A stretch of 64,000 nt of DNA from Salvator merianae. Taxonomy: Eukaryota > Chordata > Lepidosauria > Squamata > Teiidae. The notes under the pieces are model-generated. The model did not search any database and had not been told where the DNA came from. It worked only from the letters and a program-made list of their open reading frames with translations. A program made the position numbers and the translations under genes. The stretch is taken from positions 38,304,876-38,368,875 of the forward strand of contig QVOM02000073.1 of the NCBI GenBank assembly GCA_003586115.2, in the 5' to 3' direction. This document shows, piece by piece, positions 1 to 11,880 of the stretch; within the stretch, counting starts at the first letter, position 1, and each line of letters starts with the position of its first letter.

Positions 1-1372
1 GCTTTGGTGGGCATCCATCAGCAGCCACTTTGGAATGACTAATTTAGGGGAACTAAGAGCTGATAAAGATTACGGTTAGAGGAAAGAGGCTTCTCATATA
101 CATTAATTATTTAGGATGGTAGGGTAACTAATTCAGATTTTGGCCTGGAAGGAAAACTACATAGTTGGCCTGGCTCTTGGAACTGTAGGGAGGTCTTCCA
201 GCTACCTGGCTGTACTGGCTTCTGCTGTTTGTGCTGGAGTAGAGGGCTGAATTAACGAGTCTTTGTTAAACACTACAGGACTTTTAGACACAATAATTCA
301 AACAAGGCCCTAGTGTGCTCTGACTCATTGCATAGACTCTAGAGGAAGGTGGAGCAAAAGAAGGAATGTGAGATATTGTGAGGATAATGTCTGCTACCTA
401 CTGGACTTTCCTAAATTGTACAGTGAGCATCCATTTATGTTCAAGTTAACTGATAATCGAAATCTTCTTTCATACTGCCAAGGATTAAAATGCCCTGTTT
501 GAGGAGAAAAAATAAAAATAAAGCTCTTGTTTTTGATATGACTGGCTGCAAATTTCAAGGGCCAAATTTAAAGCAGCCCAACTGCATCATCTGGGGGATG
601 GGTGGGTGATAACATGAGAATGTGACCCTCTATTCTTCTTGCTGTGGTCCTAAAGAAAAAAGGATTGCGATCAGGGGGATTCAAACATATTGCTATACTG
701 GGCTCAGAGCCAGCAGGGGGCCTCAGACTCTCAGCTTGTATTTAAATAAAAAGTAAGTCTCACTTAGGATAAAGGTTTTGGAGGAAACTCTGCTTTGTGA
801 AAAATTCTTCTTCTGCTTTGTGATCTTTTTAATACATGAATGAAATCAGAGCTGCAATTGACAACTGCTGGAGAGGAACAATAGAATTAACGAAGTTGGA
901 GAGCTGATCCCAAAACAGGAAGATTCTATACTATCGCAGAGAATTATTGCTGGTTTGATCTGAAGTGACTCAAGTGTCTATCTCGGCATTCCTCTTTCTT
1001 CTCCTCCTGAAGGGACTCCTTGCTTAATTTTGAAGCTGCTCCTCTGCTCCTTAGACACCCCCCCCCAAAAAAAAAATAAGGGAGCCAGTAATTGAGCAGT
1101 ATTTTATTTACTCAAAGGCAAAAAGGAAGCAGTACAGCTAGGATTTCACATTGTTTCTATGCTGAGATTGAATCTTTTATAAAAAAAATGAATTGAATCA
1201 GTCTAAATCTAAGTTGGGTATTGTTTCTTACATAAATGGGTTGTTTTTAGTATGTGAATATTTAAATTATACTGCTAACAGTAAGAGCACTAAGATTGTC
1301 TAGGGAAGTCCTACCACGAGTAGCACAAATTGCTGAGTGTCCTCTTGGAAGTCCCTGCAATTGGGTTATCTT
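1..1372. other. Unassigned non-coding DNA
   Basis: I see no gene, splice-framed exon or recognisable repeat in this stretch. It is AT-rich, and its only low-complexity feature is a short C-run followed by an A-run at about 1060-1076. It may hold very old repeat fragments that I cannot recognise by eye. Confidence 0.5.
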
Positions 1373-1440
1373 TCTCATGGCATCTATCATCATGACCCTG
1401 ACTAATGTGAAACCTTTCTAATGTGAATGATATTCCCTCC

Positions 1441-1546
1441 CTCCCTCAAGTTTTTACTGTGTTTTAATGCAGACTGACTGTTCTTATGTAAACCAGCTTG
1501 GGATTTTTGTAATGGGGAGTAGTACACAAATACTTCAAATAAACGA
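1441..1546 (+). mobile_element. LINE (L2/CR1-type) 3' tail fragment
   Basis: The stretch contains a T-rich run and then GTAAACCAGCTTGGGATTTT, followed by an ACACAAATACTTCAAATAAA-like end. This is the usual shape of amniote L2/CR1 LINE 3' ends, and of SINEs that borrow them (a GTAAACCGC..TGGGA motif and a short AAATAA repeat). Only the extreme 3' end is present, so it could belong to a SINE rather than a LINE. Confidence 0.45.
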
Positions 1547-3755
1547 ACTGAGGGCAGTGGGGACAGATTAAAATATGGTTCAAAGATATCTCAGGAGGCT
1601 TTCAGCTGAAGCCCTGCCTCCGCCTTTCTCAAGGAGTCCCCTTAAGGCACAAGTTCTGGACCATTCAGGACCCCGGGAGCTCTTACTGCGCCATTAGAGC
1701 TCCATAGAGTGTTCCAACTGTAAGGGAGATTCTGAGAGTGCTCCTCCAGTGGTTGAACTGAAGGTGTAGTGTCTGAACCTAGTTCAACGTTGTTCGGCTT
1801 AGAGCACAGGAAAATGGCTGATTCCGTGGCCACTTCCTGTGCTCACCTAAGGAACCCCCCTGTGGAAACACTGAATCAGGGAACAAGATTTCCCATTTCA
1901 GTGTTCCCGTTGCTCTTAGCAGTGGCAGGCATGCGAACAGCACACCACTGTCACTGGCATCAACAAGAGGACTAACAAAAATTATTCTTAGAACAATCTT
2001 TGTGTAGAACGCTATCAGTGCCCTCGTGCGGACATTGCCTTAGATAGATGCGGTCAAAATGATGGCAATTTGCCAGCATCACCTACACCATGTTGGGCTG
2101 ATCCTGGCTTATTACCACCAAAATGTGAATTCAAGATAGTGTGGGAAACCATGTTGTCAGAGGATCGGGCTGGCTGTAGTGAGCTTCTGAAAGTTCAGTC
2201 TGACATTGTGCCTAAGCGGCGTGTGGCAGTCTGGTGCTCCACGTTGTAGGGAGTGCCATGATTCCTTAAAAAGCTGGCATGTTCTCATGCTGTCTGGAGG
2301 GTCCCCTAACCTATTACTGTTCTTATAACGCATGGAAATGTGCCGCCATTGTTTTTTATTTGACTTTGACTTAGAAAAAGAAGAAGGAGAAGAAAGATCT
2401 TGTACTGGCAGTCAAGAATTTTGTTGCTGCTGTTTGTTCATTATAAAGTTTATTTCTGCCTCTCATGATTTGTGTTTGTGTTTGATATAATAGCCAGCTG
2501 CAGGAACAGGAGTTGCATCACTTTGACATAATAGCTTTGTGATTCATTGTTGTTGTACCTATGTGAACAGTCTTTGTACTTAATTTTGCAATGTGATTGT
2601 TCTTGATCCTCTCATTCATCACTCAGTTTTATGTTATTTCTGTGTCTTCCCAGTTACTAAGGATGGTAACGGAATGCTGTGAATGTATTTACTTCTGGAT
2701 CCTACTGAATTCAGGTCAGACAGGAGCATTAATGTTTCAATGTACCAACATTGAGTAAAATAAATTTTGGGGCTTCAGGTCCTAAACAGACGACTGCAGC
2801 ACCTTAAGGGCAGGAGTGCTTGTTCCTGCCCTAGAGGTGAGGTGTGTGATGTTTTTACACCACATATCTTACGTACTTGCTCTCTTCAAAGCTGAGATGC
2901 AAATATTCCCTGGCTTCAAAGATGCTACTCAGGTGTCTTTTTCATTGTACTGGAAATGGCCCCAGAGGCTGGCTGTTTTTGGCACAACGAAAAAGACATC
3001 TGGGCAGAGTGCAGGCCAGATGTGGAAATTGCTCTTACATTGAAAGGTAAAGCCTTCAATCTGGCTCGTTAGCTAATTGGCAACCAGTGCATTTGCTTAA
3101 GCACAGGTGTGATATGTGTCAAATAAAATGATATATTACTTGTTACATAGTTTTTTGGCTGGAAGTACAAAATGTCTGTTCTTTTAAAAAAATAAAACTA
3201 ATTTTTGAAAATTTACAATTGGAGTAGCAACCCTAGATTTCTGCCCCTGCCCCGGAATTCTTTCTAGATCATGACTGGGCATCCTTACTCTACGCTGGGC
3301 AAAGACAGAGTTCTCTCTGAACTGCCACTGCTATATTAAAAACAAAAAAACAACAACCCTAGAGTTTTATAGCACCACAGGTTGTGCAACTTATTAAATA
3401 AGCTAATTTACAGAGATAATAAAAATTTTGAAAGTTGCTATAACTACTTCAGTGGGCCCTGTATAAGCTGCAGGGTGTTTCTCCACTTTGATGTGGACAC
3501 TTTTCCAAGAAGCACAGCGAGCCAGGGCAGACTTAATGCCTTGACAGTGTTGCCGTTGGAAAAAACAAATGATATCATACCAGGTCAGTTTTAATAAAAA
3601 GACAATAAAGTTTGTCTATTAGAAAAAAATCCAGGCAAATTCTCTTTATTAAATGAACAAGACTAATTAGCTTTGAAGAGGGCACCTGTAGGGGAAGGTT
3701 GGAGGCCTATTGCATGATCACATCTTAGTGAACATCTGAACAGGTAGCTATATGA
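1547..3755. other. Unassigned non-coding DNA
   Basis: No gene is visible. The part at about 1600-1960 is less AT-rich and includes AAAATGGCTGATTCCGTGGC, which resembles wording in the unassigned repeats near 20.0 and 22.0 kb, so it may be a diverged copy. The rest, to 3755, is AT-rich and shows no repeat that I recognise. Short open frames here lack any protein-like composition. Confidence 0.45.
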
Positions 3756-4390
3756 TCTGGTCCCATCACTTTCTGGCAAATAAAGGGGGAAGAAATGGAA
3801 GCAGTATCACATTTTATTTTCTTGGGCTTAAAGATAATTGCAGATGGTGACTGTAGCCATGAAATTAAAAAAAATGCTTGCTCCTTGGGACGAAAGCTAT
3901 GGCAAACCTGGACAGCATTTTAAAAAGCAGAGGCAAAGCTTTGTTGGCAAAGCTGTGGTTTTCCCTGTATGGCTGTGAGAGTTGGACCATAAGGAAGGCT
4001 GAGTGCCAAAGAACTGATTCTTTTGAACTCTGGTGCTGGAGAAGACCTCCGAGAGCCCCTTGGACTGCAAGGAGATCAAATCAGTAAATATTAAAGGAGA
4101 TAACTCTGTTCATTGGAAAGACAAATACTGAGGCTAAAGCTAAGATACTTTGGCCACATAACGAAAAGAAGGGAGTCAATAGAAAAGACCCTAATGGTGG
4201 GAAAAATTGAAGACAAAAGGAGAAGGAGGACAGCAGGGGATGAGATGGATAGATAATGTCATGGAAACAACAGACATGAGCTTGGCAAATTCTGGGGAAC
4301 AGTAGAGGACAGAAGAGCCTGGCGTGCTATGGTTTATGGGGTCATGAAGAGTCAGACATGACTTTAACGACTGAACAACAACAACAACCA
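3756..4390 (+). mobile_element. BovB (RTE clade) LINE, 3' end
   Basis: The segment follows the 3' part of BovB closely. It starts with CTGGTCCCATCACTTTCTGG, continues with AGATGGTGACTGTAGCCATG, and near 3970 encodes the remnant CESWTIRKAECQRTDSFELW of the reverse-transcriptase C-terminal region. It then has CCTTGGACTGCAAGGAGATC, ends with GAAGAGTCAGACATGACTTT and closes in a (CAA)n tail. Frameshifts show that it is dead. BovB occurs widely in squamates and ruminants and is a known case of horizontal transfer. Only about the last 635 bp are present, which is a normal 5'-truncated LINE insertion. Family assignment is strong; the exact left end is approximate. Confidence 0.93.
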
Positions 4391-4485
4391 TAACATTGGG
4401 GGTGACTTTGGATGTCTATATGAACCCATCCACATAGTTTTCTTAGCAGATGACAGTTTGATTAACTTCTCCTAAGGAGATGCTG

Positions 4486-4496
4486 GGATTTGAACC
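4486..4496 (-). promoter_or_regulatory. Pol III B box in SINE head
   Basis: GGTTCAAATCC on the minus strand matches the tRNA T-loop and B-box consensus GGTTCRANNCC. The spacing to the A box is about 33 bp, as expected for a tRNA-derived head. Confidence 0.75.
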
Positions 4497-4528
4497 TGTG
4501 ACCCTCTGATTTCTAGGCAGTTGCTGTA

Positions 4529-4539
4529 CCACTGAGCTA
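4529..4539 (-). promoter_or_regulatory. Pol III A box in SINE head
   Basis: TAGCTCAGTGG on the minus strand matches the tRNA A-box consensus. With the B box at 4496-4486 it forms the type 2 internal promoter that once drove this SINE. I have no evidence that it is active. Confidence 0.7.
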
Positions 4540-4547
4540 TGGCCATT

Positions 4548-5094
4548 TTCTCTGTGTAATTTTTGGGAAGCTTTATCTCTGAGAAAACGGGAAGTCATGT
4601 TCAATAAGCTAAAAAAGATTATTGTATCACATTTTAAAGTACAATGTTAAAGATATTCCATAGATATTATTCAATTCCATCTATCAGGATAAAAGATTAG
4701 TTAGAGCAAAGGAGTTAAGTAATATAAGTTAGCTATACTCTAAGTTCATTCAGATGCTGTACTACTACCCTTTGAGTCTTTAAGGGCTCCTCATTGCCAT
4801 AAAATGATTATCCAAAGGTTTGTACTCATCCCCAATCTATGTCTGTTTCATCAACCAAACTTCAGCAGTAATTGCTTCCCTAGATATATTTTTCTATCCT
4901 TCAACCTGTGGAAAGCAAGTAATGAGTTAACAGTATAGGCAATTGAGAAGAATGGGGCAAGACTTACCACCTGGAAAACTGCAGTTGTTCAAGTCCTCTG
5001 TATGAAAAAAGTCTGTAACTAATGAATTCAAATGTCATTGCTTGCGTAATTAGTGATGGTTTAAAGTGTATTAGCATTGTTCTGAACCAAGGCT
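4548..5094. other. Unassigned AT-rich DNA
   Basis: No gene or repeat that I recognise is visible between the SINE and the foldback element that follows. Confidence 0.5.
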
Positions 5095-5112
5095 AAATCC
5101 AGACGTTGTTTA

Positions 5113-5206
5113 CTTATTCTGCTATATTTGAATATTCCGGAATAAAACATGGATATTGCAGGACATCCATGCTTTATTCTGGAATATCCAAATATAGCGG
5201 AATAAG
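5113..5206. mobile_element. Foldback MITE-like hairpin
   Basis: Two 42-nt arms (5113-5154 and 5165-5206) are reverse complements at 38 of 42 positions, with a 10-nt loop. An outer CAGAC sits on both sides in inverted orientation (about 5098 and 5215), so the full element may span about 5095-5222. Its AAATATAGCGG wording recurs in the element at 51786-52206, which hints at one family. It is non-coding. No target duplication was resolved. Confidence 0.65.
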
Positions 5207-5222
5207 CAAGTGATGTCTGAAT

Positions 5223-7239
5223 GCAGCTCAGAACTCCCCTTCTGGAAGGCAATAAACTTGGGTGTTCTCTTCAAATTGGTCTAGTTTGTTATTCTTCAAC
5301 AAGCCTATCTGCAAAAGAGGGAACCTTTTGTAAACAATAAAAAGTTATATGAAAATCTGTGTCTTCTTTGGCAATAGGATGAAGGAATCAAACGGTGTAC
5401 AGTAAACTAGAGTGAGAAAATCTGCTTGGCATTTGTAGAAGAAAATCCCTCTTTAATTTGAAGGAGATGGTGCCACATCTGAACCCCTTTGTTTTTGGAT
5501 AAGAATAAACGTGGTCTTAGCAGACTTAAGGAGCAGAAAGTCCTAAGACAGTGCTGGGCATTCAGATTTCATGCATAAGCTGTGTCAGCAGGCATTTTCC
5601 AGAGTGGGTTTTATTAAATAAATAATAACAGTTTTTTTTAAAGAAGCTGGCCAATGTATACACACCTGCTTTTGCACATGGACATCCCTTTTCTAGATTC
5701 ATGGCAATACAATTGCCTTTCTACCTTCTGGACAATTTCCCTTGTGGTTTTATTACAGCACTGATGCGGACCACGTATTTACTCCTTGCAGCTACCGCTG
5801 TTTGTGCTTTTCATTTGACATTGGGGTCAGCTACTGAACTCCCAATGACATATGTCTCAAGGCAGATACACCCACTGGCACTATTACTAATGCTGCTCCC
5901 ACTCAGACACTATCACTTGGGTTGGGACAACATCCTGCTGATGGTTGATTGGAAACCTTTAAAAAAGAGAGAGTATGATCTCACATGATTGGCATAGGGA
6001 AAATCTCCCAATTGGCAACTGACAACTCTTAACAAATCTCTCTCAATTCTTTCTTCAAGTACCTCCTTGCCATTTGCCATCAGGGGTCCATGGTAGCCTT
6101 CCAAAGGAGTTTTGAAAGCAAGGAAGAACCTCAAACCTTGTTTCTAGTCCCTGAGTGATTACTCAATTCACCCAAAGATCTGCAAGAAGTGGATTGGGAG
6201 TCTGATTTGAGATTTGTAGGGTCTAGAGACTGCAGCTGTGGAGGACTGAGATCTGGATGAGAAGGGGCATAATCTTCTGTTCCCTTGTCTAGATCTCGAC
6301 CACCCTGTCCTGTTATTTGCCTTCTCTGGCATGAAAGAACTGACAGGGACCTTGTGATCTGGATTTGAAAGGTCTACTGGAAGTAGACTGCAGAAACTAA
6401 GGTGCTAGAGGTTAAAGCAGATGTTAGGAAAGAGGACACAGTCAGAAGTCACTACCTATGGCTATAAAGTTGCCTTTGAGTGGTTTCTGTAAGAAAGTAA
6501 TGTGTTGTCTGATATAGCTGAGTAAATTTGTGCGAAATACTGTTCAACAGTGTGGAATGGTGGTAAAGAGGCCAAGGACTGCTAGGTGCTCCCTAAGGGA
6601 CTGGAAGTAATCAGGGAGCAGGTGAGTGCCATGGAAATCTTATGGGGAAATAGTCTGTTTACTTCATCACGTGGACACTGCCATTACTTTTGCATGCATG
6701 GGTGAGGTGTTGTCTTGCCAGCATATGACATCATGATGTGCAGGTGTGTTAACTGTGCCTCATGATATTGTATACATGTGCAACACCGCCCTGCCCACAG
6801 ATGCAGAAGTAAAGGCAGAGTCTGCATGATGGAGTGAACAGGTGAGTTCCCCACATGATTTCCGTGGCATTCACCTGTTCCCTAATTACCTCAGGTGCCA
6901 TAGAGGGGCTGGCCTTGTTAGGTGAAGCACCTAGAAGTCCTAGGCCTGTTTACCATGATTTGATCTTGTTTAGCAGTGGTTCAGCACAAACCTATAACCA
7001 AGTTATCTACAGAAGTTGTAACTTTTGTTTATTGAACCAGTTCAGCATTGTGACCCTGCTCAGTAGAGAATAACTACTAAACTTCTTAAAGCTATTTTGT
7101 TTGATAAGTCACATCTCTCTTGATTCAATATTCATAATAACCGTGTGACCCTCAATCACTTTACTAGTTACATGAAGGGATGTATGTGGTGGCAGAAAAC
7201 AATAATATAATACAATATAATTAAAGAAGTTGTCCAGAT
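5223..7239. other. Unassigned non-coding DNA
   Basis: I recognise no gene. An open frame of 95 codons at 5701-5988 (+) starts with a hydrophobic stretch, but it matches no family I know and lies in ordinary-composition DNA, so I treat it as chance. No clear inverted repeats or LINE motifs were seen up to the RTE relic. Confidence 0.45.
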
Positions 7240-7490
7240 GAGATAAAAGACAAGTTCTTGATTGATTTAAAAATGCACTTTCAAGTTTTTGATGCCAATG
7301 AATTTGTTTTCATTGGAGGAGACCTCAGTTGACTTGTTGGACCTATGAGAGATGGTTTTGCGTATCACCACAGAAGATGAGGATGTGGTGAATGCAATTA
7401 GGATAGCATCTGTATTCTGAAATGTGCCGAACCCTGTGACATTTTTTGCATTTGTATCTCATCTTATTTCAAAAATACTTGAGTCAGCTA
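7240..7490 (+). mobile_element. RTE-clade LINE relic, endonuclease segment
   Basis: One reading frame starting with GAG at 7240 reads EIKDKFLIDLKMHF, then FIGGDLS (about 7309-7329) and VGPMRDGFAYHH (about 7336-7371), with three in-frame stops. This fits the GGDLNxHVG motif of the AP-type endonuclease of RTE-clade LINEs, in which aspartate and asparagine are catalytic; here the asparagine is changed to serine and a stop follows. It is cut at 7553 by a DNA element. The same ORF seems to resume at about 11.26 kb, so this is the left end of a relic split by later insertions. Confidence 0.75.
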
Positions 7491-7553
7491 ACAGCAAAAT
7501 ATAATAAAACAATGCAAATATAACTAATGCAGGCCAAGCAGGAGAAAAATCTA

Positions 7554-8284
7554 GGGCCTTTTTGCACCTGCAAGTAGTGAACATCAGGGACGCTCACCAG
7601 TCAAGTGCCTCTGCACCGTGTGAAGGACCTGGCAATTGGGAGCAAACTACAGCTGCTCCCAATCGCTATCTGCTATGGAGCACACGATTGTTCTTCACAG
7701 CTGTACTGGGAGCAGCTGGATTGCTCCCAGGACAGTGCACCCACTTCTGAGTGTGAATCTAGAGCGGAGTAGCTGTGCTGTCACGTGGCATTGCTGGTTT
7801 GCCAAGACAGCATCTGGAGCTTCTGACTGCTGTCGTGGTGCAGGACTCCAGCAGGATGCCAGCATTTGCACTGTGAATGCTGGTCTGCTGCTACCGGTCT
7901 GTTCTACAGCCTTGCAGTGCGGACAGTGTCTATGCTGTGAGGTCTGTTCCAATGTAGAACAGCTGACTGAAGGCACTTGGAGGCTGCTGTAACAGACCAG
8001 AAGTTGTCCCAGCACTCTGCAGGCTGTTCCTGCTGTCCACAGGCATTCCAGTGACCTGAGGAATGGTGTCTTTACAGCCTTCTGGATGCTGTGAGGTGAG
8101 GGGGCATGGGCTGTATGACTGTGACTGTGACTGCGCAGTCATTTGTAACATTGGCCTGCCCCTGCAAAGTCCGAATCTGGTCCGGATGCCAGTTTGAGCT
8201 ATGCAGTCTGGGTGCACCATTTGTCTTTTTTATGCTGCTGGAACAGAACAGAGGTGTTCCAGCACACAGAATGTGAATGGCTCC
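7554..8284 (-). mobile_element. Family A non-autonomous DNA element
   Basis: It starts with GGGCCTTTTTGCACCTGC and ends with AGAATGTGAATGGCTCC, a degenerate inverted match. From 7554 to about 7990 it reads as the reverse complement of the element at 55923-56298: the AGTAGTGAACATCAGGG end, the CCAGCATTTGCACTGTGAATG core and an ATGTAGAACAG hairpin region are all present. The 7990-8284 part is extra and may be a longer family member or a second nested copy. It sits inside the RTE relic, after a CTA trinucleotide. No transposase frame is present. Confidence 0.6.
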
Positions 8285-8339
8285 AACCAACCTTGCTCTT
8301 CATCAGCCTGGAGTTGTCTGCTTAGATAATTCCAGTCAG

Positions 8340-10250
8340 TGTGAACCTAACCCGAGACAGATACATCTTAAGCTGTTTTTTAAATTGAGATAGTGACATC
8401 AATCCTTAGAGGTGGAGTGGCAGAGAATTCTATAGCCCAGAGGTTGCAAGTGAGATCTGAGAAGGTTCCATTTCTGGCACAAGCACCTTTAACTAACTGT
8501 GGGCCAAGGCCCTGCAAAAGGCCCTGTTGGGAGCTCATCACTGGCTGGGCCCTATTTATTTGAGAGGAGGCCCTCTTCATGATCCTAGAGGGCTTTAAGG
8601 CTGATGGCCAATACCTAATATTGAATTTGGTTACAAATGGTAAGTCAATGTGGCAAATGCAGCAAAAGAGTTATGTGATCATATTTCCAGGCATCATGCT
8701 AAAGGCAAGGCTGCTGCATCCTGGTCTAGCTATAGCCAGAATGTAACATTTATTGGGAGCTCTAGATATAGAACATTACAATAATCTAACCTAGAAAATA
8801 TAAGGGTATGTACTACTGATGTTAGAGTTTTTCGGTCCAGGGAGGGTTGTCATTGGTCCAGTCTAACCTGGGTAAAAGCTCTTTTTGCTGCTGCCTCATC
8901 CTGGTGCTGCAAAATGAGCTGAGAGTCCAGGAGAACCCTTCAAGAAATCTAAAAGCCCCCCCCCCTCATTTTGTATTGAGGATAGGGGTGTATTTTCATT
9001 ACACCCGGGTCCCAAACCTGCACCCTCCAAGGCAAGATAGTGCAGGCTAACATTATCCGTGAACAGCATTACTCTGAATAACATTATCTGTGTTTTAACT
9101 TGAAGTTTGCTTTGAGTCATCTAGAGCCTTATTGCTTCCAGGCACAGGGACAGTCCTTTGGTTTACTTCCTACTATGGCCTAGATGTATGCTCAGGATGG
9201 GATGATAAAATCTTATCCTGAAATTACAGATTAGTTCCCCCAGTGCCTTTATGTAAGTACCAGACAATAATGGGGAGAGAAGAAAGCTCTGAGAAACTCC
9301 ACAAGAGAATAACTGGAGTTCAGAATGCTCTCCTCTGACACCAACTGACTGGAAATACCTTGAAAGATAGGATTGGATCTACTGTAGAACAGTACTGCCG
9401 ATACTTCATCCATAGAGACATTCCACCAGAATACCATGACCAACTCCGAGGGTCCCTCGGACACGTAGGGTGAACAATAATGGCAGCCCTTTCTCTCTCC
9501 AAGTCCCAGGGGGCATGGCGAAAAGGAGACTAATTAGAGAGTGGTCTGACCAATGGAATGGAGAAATGACAATATCTTCTAACCTTAAACTTAATTTACA
9601 TAGGTCTGAGAGAAAGACTGAATCTGATATATTTCTTCTGATGTGTACTGGATTCAGATTATTTGGGAAAGGCCCAGAATTTCCATTGAGGCAATAAACT
9701 ATGTTAGGGGTCCCATGTGACTTCACTCAGAGATAGAAGATTAAAATCTTCCAAGACCAAGTGTCTAGAAAGATCAACTACAAAATCTAAGATAAGTTTC
9801 AGGAGCCTAGTGAGAACCTTAGCCAAGTTACTAGATTGTCCCAGCCTGTCCCAAAGGTCCAAGTTAATAAGCAAACCTCCACACCCTGGGATTTATATAC
9901 AGGCACCCATAGTAGCAAGCATATTATTTTACGTATTATCATGACCCCTTCTCCCTAGTCATGAGTCCAAGGCTAGTGAAACAATTAATAATCTGGTGGG
10001 CACATCTCCAAGACTGGCACATTTCCATCGGCTCTCAGTCAAGATTTTGTAATGCATGCCAGGTACACTTGTTTGGCCAGCACAAGATAAATAGATCACA
10101 GAGGTCTTCTTTCTAACTGAACTGACATTAAATATCAACAAATTTAAACCGGCGGCATTAATTTTTCTTCTCCAATTACAAGAGGAACAATACAACCCCA
10201 AGATGGAGGCCTGAATGAGATTATGAAGCATTCTTCTGTTATAATTCACT
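8340..10250 (-). mobile_element. L2/CR1-clade LINE relic (antisense)
   Basis: On the minus strand, about 8800-8380 gives the C-terminal pattern of L2-like ORF2, with LDYCNVLYLELP near 8790 and LATSGL*NSLPLHL near 8420, comparable to the family's xAAPxLWNSLPxxLR. Around 9600-9450 it gives EDIVISPFHWSDHSLISL, the end of the endonuclease domain (family form SPLSWSDH). Most of the reverse transcriptase between these parts is missing, so it is internally deleted as well as full of stops. It lies within the split RTE relic and so inserted later. The upstream limit is uncertain and could reach 10.92 kb. Confidence 0.7.
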
Positions 10251-11259
10251 CCCTCTGTATCTCCCCCTTGTCTCTAGTTCAACAGGAACTAGGCTATTCA
10301 ACGTGGTGACTCCAGTAGCTCAAGGAACAAAATTAACTGGTATGGTAGTTCCCAGGAGAGTCTCATTTCCAGCTCTAGGCAATTCTTCAGGAGAGGCTCC
10401 AGTTATGTACTATTATTATGTTTTGAGGATCATACAAGCACATCCAGGTGGAATATTCCACTCAGAAGTCAACAAGCTAAGAGGTATTATAAAAGCCAAA
10501 CACATAGTCAGTCTAAGTCCAAGCAGGGTTTGCCTAACCTCTTCAGCTGTCTGCAAAACACATGTTTCTACTAAAGCATAGGTTTTCTCTGAAGATGACT
10601 AATTACCCCATCAAAGTCTCTAGGAGCCAAAGTAGAATTCCAAGAATTTGCCAAATTAATTCCAAAATCAAATAGTTCAGTGGCAGGAAACAGGAGCAGC
10701 TTTTCTCACTTCACTCCAAATCAATGACGTGTCTAGGTGAATATTCAACACCAGAACAAGAGAGTAATCTGTACAATTTGAGCCAAGTCTGTGAGCTCTC
10801 CCACCCACAGCCACTGTTTCAGTAGTAACAAATAGGCTGCTATCTTTCCCTATTGTTCTTTCAGCTTGCATTTCAAATACCCAGAAAATGGGCTTAAGGC
10901 AGGGAGGAGGTTAGACTTCTAAAGCAGTCTGATTGTAAATCTCAGAGCCTCCAACAGAAAAAACCGTTGGAGGAAGTTAGACGTCTAAAGCAGTTTTTAT
11001 TATTGTGGCTTTTCCCAGTGTCATTTGTGTAAGTAACATAGGTGCAGATTTCATTTATCTGCATCTTGATCCCTATGGTAACAACTGTTGAGTGGTTAGG
11101 TCATCAACAGCTGTGCCTCCACAGCATTCTAGCCAGATGGCAGCCATGATGGAACTCAGTCATGGTTTACATGTTTACATGGTGGTCATAAATACCTTTT
11201 TCACATGGTGGTCATAAATACCTTTCTATAAATACCTCATAACTCACAGTAGCGGAAGC
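10251..11259. other. Unassigned DNA between two LINE relics
   Basis: This may include the 5' part of the antisense L2-like LINE. It also has two near-copies of AGACTTCTAAAGCAGT about 64 bp apart (near 10915 and 10979), a small GCTCCAAC-type hairpin near 10950, and a 26-bp tandem duplication at 11177-11228. I see no gene. Confidence 0.4.
11177..11228. repeat. 26-bp tandem duplication
   Basis: Two adjacent 26-bp units (11177-11202 and 11203-11228) are almost identical and begin with ACATGGTGGTCATAAATACC. The near-identity suggests a recent slippage or duplication event in otherwise decayed DNA. Confidence 0.8.
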
Positions 11260-11880
11260 TAAACTACTTAGATCAACTATTGGATGATACAGCAATGAGA
11301 CCTAAAGTTTATAGTTGACACAAAGGTCATCTCATCAACAACATTGCTGCCAATGTCGATTAGTAGTAATTGACACATGGATTCACCTCCATCAAATCTC
11401 TATGAGACCTATCACCAACACTGACTCCATCAAGTAATAGAAATTACCAGAACATCAAGCTGAACTGAAGACCTCACTGGGGATATGACCACAGATCTCA
11501 GCAAAAAACCACCAATATCTGTAAGTCCAGTTGAAAATGTCAAAACCTGTGGAATAGCCACCTCAGCAACCACAAAAATATGTCTGTCGCTTCACTGACA
11601 AGCAGACAGTATGAAGCCGGTTGTCAAGGTGAAGCAGAATGCCTACAAAAACTGACTGAGGATGAGAAACTGCAGTGACCACAGACACTACCAGGAGTTC
11701 AAATCTACTGCAAAGTGGGAAGTGACCTCTGCACATTACCAAGACCTCTACAATCAGCTACGCACATCGAATGGCACAAATAAATCTTCTGACTCCCCCT
11801 GTCATGCTAGTGCTCTACACAAGTCCTAGGATATTCATCAACATCAAGAATGAAATTAACCATCTGATACAACAGCCAAA
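11260..11880 (+). mobile_element. RTE-clade LINE relic, linker before RT
   Basis: Translated across frameshifts, this gives VKVKQNAYKN near 11616-11650, then HYQEFKSTAKWEVTSAHYQD and LYNQL near 11685-11760. It matches the region between endonuclease and reverse transcriptase in RTE-clade ORF2 (NAYKxW, then KREVxSAHYQDLYxxLD). It continues the relic that starts at 7240. Many stops and shifts are present. Confidence 0.72.

Larger units (their letters stand above)
4391..4547 (-). mobile_element. tRNA-headed SINE with Sauria-like body
   Basis: Read on the minus strand, this begins with a tRNA-like head at 4544-4476. The head has an A box TAGCTCAGTGG (4539-4529) and a B box GGTTCAAATCC (4496-4486), the internal pol III promoter. 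A body with CTAAGAAAACTATGTGG and a GGGTTCAT motif follows, as in Sauria SINEs. It abuts the (CAA)n tail of the BovB fragment in the opposite orientation. The head alone could be taken for a tRNA gene, but it has lost clean stem pairing and the body continues past it, so a SINE is more likely. Confidence 0.75.

Noticed and set aside
4476..4544. Possible tRNA gene on the minus strand
   Set aside because: A and B boxes are present, but arm pairing is poor and SINE body sequence continues directly after it.
5701..5988. Open frame of 95 codons with a hydrophobic beginning
   Set aside because: No family resemblance, no splice or promoter context, and an antisense frame overlaps it.
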